Below are positions 54,517 through 63,175 of a stretch of DNA of 64,000 bases, in pieces; positions within the stretch are counted from its first letter, which is position 1; each line of letters starts with the position of its first letter. Source of the DNA: Bacteroidetes bacterium GWF2_35_48. Its GTDB lineage: Bacteria; Bacteroidota; Bacteroidia; Bacteroidales; GWF2-35-48. The notes beneath the pieces were generated by a model. That model was not told the DNA's origin, searched no databases, and saw only the letters and a list, made by a program, of their open reading frames with translations. The stretch is taken from assembly GCA_001769125.1 (NCBI GenBank), contig MEOG01000097.1, positions 1-64,000 of the forward strand. Reading direction: 5' to 3'. The position numbers were made by a program, and so were the translations under genes.

Positions 54517-55899
54517 ATGTTTGCAATCATTGATATTGAAACTTCTGGAGGCAGGGGACTTGATAAAATTACAGAAATCGCTGTTATCATTCATGATGGA
54601 ACAAAAATAATTGACGAGTTTTCTACACTTCTCAATCCCGAAAGGAACATACCTTATTTTATTACGAATCTTACCGGTATTACTAATGAAATGGTGGAAA
54701 ATGCTCCTAAATTTTTTCAAATCGCAAAAAAAATTGTAGAGCTGACGCACGATAAAATTATTGTTGCGCATAATGCAGGTTTTGATTATACCTTTATTAA
54801 AAATGAATTTAAAAGTCTGGGTTATGATTTTAAAAGAGAGAAAATTTGTACTGTCAAGTTGGCCAGAAAGCTTATTCCCGGTTTAAAATCTTATAGTCTT
54901 GGTGAAATTTGCCGCGATCTTGATATTAATATTACAAACAGACACCGTGCACTGGGTGATGCTCTTGCTACTGCTAAACTTTTCGAGTACCTGCTTTCTG
55001 TAAATGATAATAAACTGAATCTTTTTACCGACGAAAAATTACAATCGCTGCAAGATATTAATCCTGTCTTAGATCGTGATAAAATTAAAGTCTTGCCGGA
55101 AGAAACCGGTATTTACTATTTTTATAATGATGTAAAGGAATTAATTTATGTAGGGAAAAGTAAAAATATTTACAGTCGGGTTATCTCTCATTTTAATAAT
55201 ACAAGAGTTAAAAAAGGGCTGCTTATGCGCGCTTTGATTGCAGATATTGATTTTGAATTAACCGGCAGCGAATTGGTTGCTTTTTTAAAAGAATCTGATA
55301 TTATTAAATCTGAAAAACCGCTCTACAACCGCACGCAACGATGTACTATTTTTCAATTCGGAATTTTTTCTTTTTTTGATAAGAACGGCTACCATTGCCT
55401 GCAGATTGAAAAATTAACGAATCAGAAAAATCCGGTTCTTGTTTTCGACACGCTTGCTTCTGCGCGAAAGAGCCTGTCTGATTTAGTAAATAAGCATACT
55501 TTGTGTATGAAACTTTGTGGCTTGTATGAAACAAAAGGAGCTTGTTTTAATTATTCGGTTCGTCTTTGTAATGGCGCTTGTATAGGGTTTGAATCTCCCG
55601 GAATTTATAATAAAAGAGTTGATGAAATGCTTTCAGGCTTTCGTTTTCATGAACAGAATTTTTTTATTATAGATACGGGTCGAAGTAAAAATGAACGTTC
55701 TGTAATTAAAATAGAAAACAACGCATACAAGGGCTTTGGCTATATTGATATCTCTGAAAATATTTCGTTAGAAAGCCTGCATGAAAGCATCAATTCATTT
55801 CCCGATAACCACGATATACAGCAAATCATAAGGGCTTATCTGAAAAAAAATAAGGTTGAAAAAATCATTCCTTTTGAGAACAATATTATGGGAATATAA
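54517..55899 (+). CDS. DnaQ-like exonuclease fused to GIY-YIG nuclease
   Basis: 460 residues. Residues 1-165 are a DEDDh 3'-5' exonuclease (IDIETSGG near 5, HNAGFDYTFI near 85, HRALGDALAT near 144 with the His and last Asp). Residues 195-275 are a GIY-YIG domain (GIYYFYNDVKELIYVGKSKNI, catalytic Arg in YSRV, and a conserved Glu). Such UvrC/Cho-like fusions to polymerase III epsilon-like domains occur in several phyla and are thought to act in DNA repair. The C-terminal 180 residues have Cys residues at 330-360 and no domain I recognise. Near uvrA on the map but not in one operon. Confidence 0.85.
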   Translation: MFAIIDIETSGGRGLDKITEIAVIIHDGTKIIDEFSTLLNPERNIPYFITNLTGITNEMVENAPKFFQIAKKIVELTHDKIIVAHNAGFDYTFIKNEFKSLGYDFKREKICTVKLARKLIPGLKSYSLGEICRDLDINITNRHRALGDALATAKLFEYLLSVNDNKLNLFTDEKLQSLQDINPVLDRDKIKVLPEETGIYYFYNDVKELIYVGKSKNIYSRVISHFNNTRVKKGLLMRALIADIDFELTGSELVAFLKESDIIKSEKPLYNRTQRCTIFQFGIFSFFDKNGYHCLQIEKLTNQKNPVLVFDTLASARKSLSDLVNKHTLCMKLCGLYETKGACFNYSVRLCNGACIGFESPGIYNKRVDEMLSGFRFHEQNFFIIDTGRSKNERSVIKIENNAYKGFGYIDISENISLESLHESINSFPDNHDIQQIIRAYLKKNKVEKIIPFENNIMGI

Positions 55900-56043
55900 A
55901 CCATAAAAAATCACATCCCATGTTCGCTTCGTGAACTACAATGGCTGCAAAAATAAATTTGATGTTAAAAAATACATTAGTTCAATTAAGAATTAAGGTT
56001 ATTAGCCCAAAATAGTGGAATTTGTTAAATGGATAGATTGAAA

Positions 56044-56133
56044 ATTGTTTCAAGTTTCAAGTTTAAGGTTTCAAGTTAAAGGTTTAAGGTTGACCTGCAA
56101 CCTGCAACCTGCAACCTGCAACCTGCAACCTGT
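56044..56133. repeat. CAAGTTT/AAGGTT and CCTGCAA tandem repeat
   Basis: A left block of TTTCAAGTTTAAGG-like units faces five tandem CCTGCAA units. It belongs to the GTTGCAG family. It occupies the 55900-56206 gap, in which I see no gene. Confidence 0.6.
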
Positions 56134-56206
56134 ATCAAAATATAGCATCCACTAAAAAGTCGAATAATCAGAATTAAACTCCTCACGTTAAAGTTTTGTT
56201 AAAATG

Positions 56207-56237
56207 TTGCCCTCTACAAATCCATAATGTATCTTTG
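56207..56237 (+). promoter_or_regulatory. Promoter of the HYC_CC_PP gene
   Basis: TTG at 56207-56209, a 20-bp spacer, TATCTTTG at 56230-56237. It overlaps the first ATG (56227) of the following open frame, so that ATG cannot be the start if the promoter is real. Confidence 0.65.
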
Positions 56238-56241
56238 TTTT

Positions 56242-56676
56242 GTGAAAATTAAGACAAGAAATATTATTACTTTTTTTTTCGCTTTTATTTTTACGTTAAG
56301 CAGCGTAGGTTTTAATTTTTACATCCATCAATGTAGTTACCCCGGACATATTTCCTCTTTTTTATCCAAATCAGATATTGACTGTGAAAGTCAATGTACA
56401 AGCCATTCCTGTTGTCATCACAATCATGACGAAAAAGCCGAGGGATCTGTTTCTTTTCATTGTTGTTCCGATTATCATAAATACATTTCTCTTGCAGATT
56501 TTTTTATTCCTTCAAAAGCAGTTTTTTTATCTTGTATCTCTACTAATATTTTTTTCTTTTATTCTTTTGATTCTTTTGTTAAACCTGAATTTGTAAAAAA
56601 AGCATTTGAATATTATTCTCCACCTCCTAAAATAAACATTTCTTTAAATATATTCTTTTCTCAATTTCGAAATTGA
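56242..56676 (+). CDS. Cys/His-rich HYC_CC_PP family protein
   Basis: 144 residues from a GTG at 56242, chosen because the ATG at 56227 lies inside the promoter and the frame has no other Met. The product starts with a basic stretch and a hydrophobic helix (IITFFFAFIFTLSSVGF). It has an IHQC motif, a Cys/His-dense segment (CTSHSCCHHNHDEK), HCCSDYHKY and a late YYSPPPK, the order that gives the HYC_CC_PP family its name. Such proteins precede TonB receptors of metal type in Bacteroidota. Spacing to the receptor gene is 49 bp. Likely binds a metal ion in the envelope. Confidence 0.72.
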   Translation: MKIKTRNIITFFFAFIFTLSSVGFNFYIHQCSYPGHISSFLSKSDIDCESQCTSHSCCHHNHDEKAEGSVSFHCCSDYHKYISLADFFIPSKAVFLSCISTNIFFFYSFDSFVKPEFVKKAFEYYSPPPKINISLNIFFSQFRN

Positions 56677-56725
56677 TTTTTACTGTAATTCCAGATTTTT
56701 TTTTTACAGTTTAAATCATTTTATC

Positions 56726-59029
56726 ATGAAACCTATTTTTATAATTATTTCGGTATTTTTTATATCGTTAAACAGTACTGCTCAGCAAGTGTTAAAAGGA
56801 ATAATCGCAGGTAAAGAAAAGCACGATGAGCATGTCCATACAGAGCCATTAATGGGCGTGAATGTTTATTGGCTTGGGACACAACAGGGCACGACAACGG
56901 ATAAAAACGGTCGTTTTAAAATTAAAAAACCGGAAAAAATAATAACCCATAAATTAGTAATAAGTTATATTGGGTTTAAAAACGATACTGTTGAAATTGC
57001 CCATGATCAGAAAGAAGTGAGCGTTTTTCTTGAAGAAAGTAAAGAACTGAAAGAGGTAACCGTATCGGAAAGTTTAGAGGGAAATTACATTTCAAAACTT
57101 AAACCTCACAAAACAGAAGTTATATCCTCCGAAGGTTTAACCCGTATGGCTTGTTGCAATTTGTCAGAAAGTTTTGAAAGCACAGCAACTGTTGATGTCG
57201 GATATACAGATGCTGTATCAGGCGCAAAACAAATTCAGATGCTCGGACTTGCCGGTGTATACTCACAATTGCTTACTGAGAATCTTCCGCAGATTCGTGG
57301 TTTATCTTCGCCTTTTGGACTCAGCTATATCCCCGGCTCATGGATGGAATCCATTCAGATTTCTAAAGGGACTTCTGCTGTGATCAACGGCTATGAGTCG
57401 GTTACAGGGCAAATCAATGTTGAATTTAAAAAACCACAGAAAGCCGATCCTTTGTTCGTGAATTTATTCGCGAATCATGAGGGTAGAGCAGAGGCGAATA
57501 TTATTTCTGCAAAAGAGATAAATGAAAAATGGGCAACAATGTTATTGACGCACGCATCAATAAATACGATGCACACCGATCATAACAGCGACGGCTTTAT
57601 TGATATTCCAAAAACAAAACAATTAAATGTATCTAATCGCTGGTCTTATGATAGACATGGCGAAGCAGAAAGTAAGATTGGATTCAGCTATCTTCACGAG
57701 GAACGAAACGGGGGGCAGCTTTCCTTTGATAAAGACAAAGATTATCTGACTCAAAATTCTTATGGAATAGGAATTATTTCTGATAATTTTCAGGTGTATT
57801 CAAAGAATGGGTTTTTATTGAAACGTCCTGAAACCAGCATTGGCATTCAAAGCGCAATAAATTATCACGAGCAGAAATCTTTTTTTGGTTTGAGAAGATA
57901 TAATGGCTCACAGGCTGGAGCGTACATGAATGTTATTTATGAAACGATTCTGAACAATACGAATCATAAATTAAGCTCGGGAGTCAGTACTGTTTACGAT
58001 GATTATAAAGAACGATTCATGCCCGGTACTGGCAATGATACTTTGTTGAAACATGAAGAAATTGTTCCGGGAGCATTTTCTCAATACACATATTCAATAC
58101 CTGAAAAATTGAAATTAACTTTTGGTTTCAGGGCTGATTATAATTCGTATCATGGTATATTTTTAACACCCAGAATTCATGCAAAGTGGGATGCAGGAAG
58201 AGAATTTGTGATAAGAGGATCAGCAGGAAGGGGTTACAGGAGTCCTCTTGTTTTTGCTGAAAATACGGCAGCTCTTGCTTCTTCAAAAGAAATTATTTTT
58301 GTAGAAAAACTGAAAGCGGAAGAAGCATGGAACTATGGCATAAACTTCACGAAAGAATATGATCTGGATGAAAAAAGAAAAATAACTGCAGGACTTGATT
58401 TTTACAGAACCGATTTTGTAAATCAAACCATCGTGGATATAGAGCAGCAGCCGGGTAAGCTTATGTTTTATAATTTGAACGGAAAATCGTATTCAAACAG
58501 TTTGCAGGCAGATTTTACCATTAACCCTGTTCAGCATATGGATGTAAGCCTTGCATTTCGTATGAATGATGTGAAGACAACGATAAATAATAAACTCATT
58601 GATAAGCCTTATGTAAGCCGTTACAAAGGTGTTATTGCCGTTTCTTATGCAACAAGATTGGATAAATGGAAATTTGATTTGACAGCGCAGTTTAACGGAA
58701 GCACCCGCTTGCCCGATGTGCAGATGGATTCAACGATTTTTATGAGTAATGAAAGATCTCCGCAATATGTAATTATTCATGCGCAGGTTACAAAGAAATT
58801 CAAATATTTTGAAGTATATTCAGGGGTGGAAAATCTTTTGGATTTCAGACAACATCATGCAATTATTGCTGCAAACGATCCTTTTGGCGACTATTTTGAT
58901 ACATCGCGGATTTGGGGACCTTTAGATGGCAGAATGTTTTATGTTGGATTACGTTTTTCTTTAGAAAAGAAAGAAAAGAAAGAAAAAAAACAGGAAGAAA
59001 AGCATGAACATGATTATGATGAACATTAA
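56726..59029 (+). CDS. TonB-dependent receptor, probable metal uptake
   Basis: 767 residues. Signal peptide (MKPIFIIISVFFISLNSTAQ), CarboxypepD_reg-like domain (about 21-110), plug (about 115-225, IQISKGTSAVINGYESVTGQINV split) and a beta-barrel ending in RMFYVGLRFSLEK. The C-terminal 25 residues are an unusual Lys/Glu/His-rich tail (EKHEHDYDEH). His-rich ends near residues 32-37 (KHDEHVHTE) and at the tail, plus the preceding Cys/His protein, suggest copper, zinc or nickel as substrate. Confidence 0.88.
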   Translation: MKPIFIIISVFFISLNSTAQQVLKGIIAGKEKHDEHVHTEPLMGVNVYWLGTQQGTTTDKNGRFKIKKPEKIITHKLVISYIGFKNDTVEIAHDQKEVSVFLEESKELKEVTVSESLEGNYISKLKPHKTEVISSEGLTRMACCNLSESFESTATVDVGYTDAVSGAKQIQMLGLAGVYSQLLTENLPQIRGLSSPFGLSYIPGSWMESIQISKGTSAVINGYESVTGQINVEFKKPQKADPLFVNLFANHEGRAEANIISAKEINEKWATMLLTHASINTMHTDHNSDGFIDIPKTKQLNVSNRWSYDRHGEAESKIGFSYLHEERNGGQLSFDKDKDYLTQNSYGIGIISDNFQVYSKNGFLLKRPETSIGIQSAINYHEQKSFFGLRRYNGSQAGAYMNVIYETILNNTNHKLSSGVSTVYDDYKERFMPGTGNDTLLKHEEIVPGAFSQYTYSIPEKLKLTFGFRADYNSYHGIFLTPRIHAKWDAGREFVIRGSAGRGYRSPLVFAENTAALASSKEIIFVEKLKAEEAWNYGINFTKEYDLDEKRKITAGLDFYRTDFVNQTIVDIEQQPGKLMFYNLNGKSYSNSLQADFTINPVQHMDVSLAFRMNDVKTTINNKLIDKPYVSRYKGVIAVSYATRLDKWKFDLTAQFNGSTRLPDVQMDSTIFMSNERSPQYVIIHAQVTKKFKYFEVYSGVENLLDFRQHHAIIAANDPFGDYFDTSRIWGPLDGRMFYVGLRFSLEKKEKKEKKQEEKHEHDYDEH

Positions 59030-59192
59030 AGAATGAAGACTCGTTGCTTACTTTATACTACCGTTATGGTTAAGAGCCAAAGACTCGACTCTACAAGGAT
59101 TCCATGCTAAAATTTAATCAATAATAAATTAAAAAAATATGGTATTTATATCTAAATATCTAACAAAAAAGAAAAATTAACTTAACACTTAT

Positions 59193-59225
59193 AAAAAAAC
59201 CGCTCTTTTCGGAGCGGTTTTTTTT
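59193..59225. terminator. Bidirectional terminator, TonB receptor/thiolase
   Basis: AAAAAAACCGCTC pairs with GAGCGGTTTTTTT around a short TTTTCG loop, between the convergent genes. Confidence 0.88.
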
Positions 59226-59242
59226 ACAAATATCAATTTGTT

Positions 59243-60487
59243 TTATTCTGCTTTTTTGTAAACTATAGAAACTAATGTTTTATCATCTCCTCCCATGTTT
59301 ATTGAAAGCCCATAAGGACGTTCGGGTTTAAACGTTATCTGATTGGCTGCTGCTTTACCTGTAAGTTGTTCCCATAATGTTACAGCCTGATGTACGCCTG
59401 TGGCTCCTGTAGGATGCCCCCAGCCGATTAATCCACCTGTGGTATTAAAGGGAACCATTCCTTCGCGGGTAGTGTTTCCGGCAAGAACGAATTCAGTTCC
59501 TTTTCCATGTTCTGCAAAACCAATAGCTTCTATTGCCATAATACCTGCAATAGTAAAACAATCGTGGCATTCAACCGTTCCAATCTTATCCTTTGTTATA
59601 CATGCAGAAGCAAATGCATTTGTAACAGCTGCTTTTGTAGTTCCGAGTACAGTAATATCTTCAGGTGTTCTTGTAATATCATCTTCAGCCTGACCAAGAC
59701 CCATTACTTCTACAGCATCGGCTTTCGAAATTCCGCAACGTTTTAATCCTTCTTCAGAAACAATAGCAATAGCACTAGCGCCGTCAGATACTTTTGAGCA
59801 ATCAAAAACATTTAATGAATCAACAAAACCTTTTGGATTTGGTTTAACCATACCACAAGCAACGAGGTCTTTTGTTGTGTTATGATATTCTTGAGCTGTA
59901 GGACAAAGGCGGGCATTTTCTATGGCATTGGTAAACCATTTTGCCATAGCTTCACGGGTTTTTTCTGCTCCAAATTTTGCAGCATAAGCTTTCGACCGAT
60001 CACTGAATTTTCCAGGAAAAAAATAGGCATGTCCATCTTTGCGTTCTTTAGCCCAACCTGCTGCTGCAAGAATATCTGCGCCATAGATTGCTTTAACCGT
60101 ATTTTGTACTTCAACGCCCACCACTAATACAACTTCGGCAGTTTCAGCCAAAACAGATTTAATACCAGCCACAAGAGCAAGAGCTCCCGTAGCACATGCG
60201 CCTTCAACACGTGTTGCCGGTTTGTATTTTAAACCTTCATCAATAAAAGGAGCAAACCCGGCAATGTTTGCCTGACGGTTAAAACGCGATGCAATGAAAT
60301 TTCCGAATACGGTTTCATCTACATTTTTTGCTCCACCAATGGCTTTCAATACACCCTGACCCGCTTCTTTAATGTATTCTTCTAATCCGGGACGTTCTTT
60401 TTTCGGATGAAATTCTTTTCTGCCAGAACCCATAGAAATGGTATTATATCCGGCCACCATATATATTTTTCTTCTTAATTTTGTCAT
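59243..60487 (-). CDS. Thiolase (acetyl-CoA acyltransferase)
   Basis: 414 residues. Thiolysis or condensation of acyl-CoA. Catalytic Cys in RVEGACATGALAL near residue 97, the CHDCFTIAG segment near 305 and GWGHPTGATGVHQ near 360. The GHP and ECHDC patterns are those of the SCP-x/type thiolases rather than AtoB. It closes a minus-strand set with a crotonase and a hydroxyacyl-CoA dehydrogenase. Chain-length preference unknown. Confidence 0.88.
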   Translation of the reverse strand: MTKLRRKIYMVAGYNTISMGSGRKEFHPKKERPGLEEYIKEAGQGVLKAIGGAKNVDETVFGNFIASRFNRQANIAGFAPFIDEGLKYKPATRVEGACATGALALVAGIKSVLAETAEVVLVVGVEVQNTVKAIYGADILAAAGWAKERKDGHAYFFPGKFSDRSKAYAAKFGAEKTREAMAKWFTNAIENARLCPTAQEYHNTTKDLVACGMVKPNPKGFVDSLNVFDCSKVSDGASAIAIVSEEGLKRCGISKADAVEVMGLGQAEDDITRTPEDITVLGTTKAAVTNAFASACITKDKIGTVECHDCFTIAGIMAIEAIGFAEHGKGTEFVLAGNTTREGMVPFNTTGGLIGWGHPTGATGVHQAVTLWEQLTGKAAANQITFKPERPYGLSINMGGDDKTLVSIVYKKAE

Positions 60488-60576
60488 ATTTTTTTGATTT
60501 TTAAATTTCTATTTTATTTTTTGCCACGAAAGCACGAACCAAAATAATTCATGAATTTTTTTTTAATGATTTGATC

Positions 60577-60650
60577 GTTGCAGGGTAACCGGGGGTTGAG
60601 CGCCTGCCTGTCCGGTAGGCAGGGAGTCGAAACCCAGGTTGCAAGTTGTA
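60577..60650. repeat. Modular repeat with CCTGCCTG-type core
   Basis: Same GAGCGCCTGCC..GGCAGG core as 40355-40403, here flanked by GTTGCAGGGTAACC and AACCCAGGTTGCAA. Lies in the 327-bp gap 60488-60814, which also has a CTGTCG/CGACAG hairpin at 60763-60777. An 80-codon frame across it is not convincing. Confidence 0.7.
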
Positions 60651-60814
60651 AAAAAAATTAAGTCTTCTGATTCCTGTTTTGCATCAACAATTTTCTTTGC
60701 TATATCTTCCAATTCAAGAGATAAATGCTCTAATTTATTTTTGTGAGCTTTCGTATTCCTGTCTGTCGAAGCGACAGCACAGGCAGGTTCGTGATTTAGT
60801 GGCATATCTTTACC

Positions 60815-62152
60815 TTAATTGAAATATTCGTTTATCGGACCATACGCATGGAAAAAGCCTGTCAGCAATACGGTATTCACATCTGCATCGTTAAAAGCCA
60901 CGTTGTCTTTAACAAGATTTAATCCGATTTCTTTCGACCTTATAGCATATTTATTTGCCAGTTCTGCTCCAAATGTACTCATACCTTTTAATTCGCTGAA
61001 ATACGTTTTGAAAACCTCTTCTTTAGCTGGATTTCCAACAACAGCTTTCCAGGGCTGAACAGATGCAGGCAATTTACCAAGCGCATCATCACATTTTGGC
61101 TGAAGCTCAGAAACTACAACATAAGCCTTCTTTGTCAGGTCATAAAATCCAACAACTTTTCCTTTTTCATATTTAAGGAAGCCATCTTTCTGTGAGCCGT
61201 CCGAATTCTGCCCTCCGCGTACACCAATTTCAAGCATTTTATCGAGAAGGTCGCTGTGCAGGTCTTCGTTTGGAAGATACGGGTTCATAACGCTCATGAT
61301 ATACTGGCAAACATCAATTCCCACATAATCTATCAATTGAAAAATCCCCATGGGTCTGATAAGAAAATCCTGACTTACTTTATTTATAATATAAACAGAT
61401 TCAGGAAAAGAGAACTTAGTTTGCAAGGTTTCTGCTTCTTTTATTCCATGCAATGCATCGCGCATAAAATGACCGTTACCGATAAATCCGGCAAAATCGT
61501 TTGAAGGAACTACAATTTTTCTAAGATTTTTTGAATACGTGTTTGCGAATTCAACCAATTCAGGTAATGTATGTTCACCTTTAATAATTTCTACTAATTT
61601 CTGAATTGCAGGAGGGTTATAAAAATGGACTCCAAGCACACGACCGCCAAGGTTTGCTTCTTTATCTATTTTAGAAATAGGTATTGAAGATGTATTGGTG
61701 TAAAACCACGGTGCCTTGCTGTTGTTCTGATTAATCTGACTAAAAATTTTCACTTTTAAAGCAGGATCTTCTTTTATTGCTTCAAAAACAAGCGTAGACT
61801 TATAAGCAGATTCTAACAGGGTTGTGGGTAGTACAATACCAACCACATCATTTACATACTCACGAATAATTTCTTCGTTGTCTATTAAATCTTTGCGGTC
61901 TGCATAAACAGTGCGAAGCTGAACAACTTTTTTTTCCGCAGCTTTCAACACCTGTGCGCGTAAATATTTCATCAAACCGGCAAGGGCAGCATCTGAAACA
62001 TCCATTGCATTAAGCACAAATGTTTTTCCCTTATTTTCGGGTTTTAAACTCAGGTCAGCCATTTCAATAGCTGTGAGCAACAGGATACCGCTTCCCATTT
62101 TTCCGGCAGCACCCAGTACAGTTACATTTTGTAATCTTTCGGTGTAATCCAT
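60815..62152 (-). CDS. 3-hydroxyacyl-CoA dehydrogenase
   Basis: 445 residues. Oxidises 3-hydroxyacyl-CoA with NAD. Rossmann motif VLGAAGKMGSGILLL near residue 11, then NTSSIPISKI near 153 and GVHFYNPPAIQKLVEI near 175 (catalytic His). VVPSNDFAGFIGNGHFMRDAL near 215 marks the junction to the C-terminal domain. Longer than the 280-residue monofunctional enzymes, with an extended C-terminal part. In one transcription direction with crotonase and thiolase. Confidence 0.88.
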   Translation of the reverse strand: MDYTERLQNVTVLGAAGKMGSGILLLTAIEMADLSLKPENKGKTFVLNAMDVSDAALAGLMKYLRAQVLKAAEKKVVQLRTVYADRKDLIDNEEIIREYVNDVVGIVLPTTLLESAYKSTLVFEAIKEDPALKVKIFSQINQNNSKAPWFYTNTSSIPISKIDKEANLGGRVLGVHFYNPPAIQKLVEIIKGEHTLPELVEFANTYSKNLRKIVVPSNDFAGFIGNGHFMRDALHGIKEAETLQTKFSFPESVYIINKVSQDFLIRPMGIFQLIDYVGIDVCQYIMSVMNPYLPNEDLHSDLLDKMLEIGVRGGQNSDGSQKDGFLKYEKGKVVGFYDLTKKAYVVVSELQPKCDDALGKLPASVQPWKAVVGNPAKEEVFKTYFSELKGMSTFGAELANKYAIRSKEIGLNLVKDNVAFNDADVNTVLLTGFFHAYGPINEYFN

Positions 62153-62199
62153 ATTATTTAGTTTAAGTATATAATTATAGGGTTATTTTCGATACTTAT

Positions 62200-62235
62200 A
62201 CGTTGCGTGCTTCAGGCTCAGCACAAGTGCAACGT
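62200..62235. repeat. ACGTTGC.../...GCAACGT palindrome with AGGCTCAGCAC core
   Basis: Arms ACGTTGCGTGC and GTGCAACGT with a TTCAGGCTCAGCACAA centre related to the 17556-17594 core. Confidence 0.6.
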
Positions 62236-62253
62236 TTACGTGCCTTTGGTCTA

Positions 62254-62325
62254 AGACGTTGCGTGCAACGTCTTTACAAGACTGTTTTAGTAAGTGAGAC
62301 GTTGCGTGCAACGTCTTTACAAGAC
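62254..62325. repeat. Two identical 29-bp palindromic repeats
   Basis: 62254-62282 and 62297-62325 are identical over 29 bp. Each starts with a self-complementary AGACGTTGCGTGCAACGTCT and ends TTACAAGAC. They fill the gap between the crotonase stop and the dehydrogenase start. Confidence 0.8.
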
Positions 62326-62331
62326 GGCGCA

Positions 62332-63099
62332 CTACCAGTTAGGTTTTCTTTTTTCGAGGAAAGCTTTCATGCCTTCAGCGCCTTCATTGCCGAAGAGAGA
62401 GCCAAATTCTTTCGATTCAAGTTCGCTGCCCGTTTTAAAATCAACATAGGCACTCTGACGTGTTACATACTTTATTTTCTTAACAGCTTTCGGTCCTTTA
62501 GACGCTATTCTGTTTGCCATCGCCATAACTTCTTCCATCAGCTTTTCAGGTTCAACAATTTTTTGAACCAGCCCCATGCGCAAAGCCTCATCTGCAGTTA
62601 TCATATCGGCTGTACATAATAGGTACAACGCATTCGATATACCAACAATTCTGGGGAGTCTTTGTGTTGCAGCATAACCGGGAATAAGACCCAAATTCAC
62701 TTCGGGTTGTCCGAATTTTGCAAAAGTACTGGCAACACGAAAATCGCATGCCATAGCAAGCTCACAGCCTCCACCCAGCGCAAATCCGTTAATAGCAGCG
62801 ATGATAGGATAAGGAGCCTGTTCAAAGCGATTAAAAGTATCTTGTCCGAGTTTAGAAAATTTTTCGCCCTGTTCCGAATTCATATCGCACATCTCAGCTA
62901 TATCAGCACCTGCCACAAAAGCTTTTCCTTCCCCCGTAAATATCATTACTTTCAAATCAGGCATAGCCGAATATTCATCCAAAACAGCATTGATTTCATG
63001 AAAAACTTTAGAATTCAGAGCATTTAATGCCTGAGAGCGTGTAAAAGTAACAACTGCAATGCCGTTATTACATTCATGTTTGAGGTTTTCGTAATTCAT
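62332..63099 (-). CDS. Enoyl-CoA hydratase/isomerase (crotonase)
   Basis: 255 residues, normal length. Hydrates 2-enoyl-CoA. AFVAGADIAEM near residue 60 forms part of the oxyanion hole, and INGFALGGGCELAMACDFRVAS near 104 (in two parts) holds the catalytic Glu, with a second Glu in GQPEVNLGLIPG near 130. First gene of the minus-strand beta-oxidation-type set (crotonase, dehydrogenase, thiolase). Confidence 0.92.
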   Translation of the reverse strand: MNYENLKHECNNGIAVVTFTRSQALNALNSKVFHEINAVLDEYSAMPDLKVMIFTGEGKAFVAGADIAEMCDMNSEQGEKFSKLGQDTFNRFEQAPYPIIAAINGFALGGGCELAMACDFRVASTFAKFGQPEVNLGLIPGYAATQRLPRIVGISNALYLLCTADMITADEALRMGLVQKIVEPEKLMEEVMAMANRIASKGPKAVKKIKYVTRQSAYVDFKTGSELESKEFGSLFGNEGAEGMKAFLEKRKPNW

Positions 63100-63175
63100 A
63101 CAGTTTATTTTAAATATTAGTTTTTCAAATGTATAGAATAATTCTAATTTTCCAAATTGAGATAATGAAAACCTA

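Noticed and set aside
60563-60805. 80-codon minus-strand open frame between thiolase and dehydrogenase
   Set aside because: Both ends are made of intergenic repeat cores (FDSLPTGQAGAQPP is the translated repeat); only about 40 codons in the middle could be real, with no start of their own.
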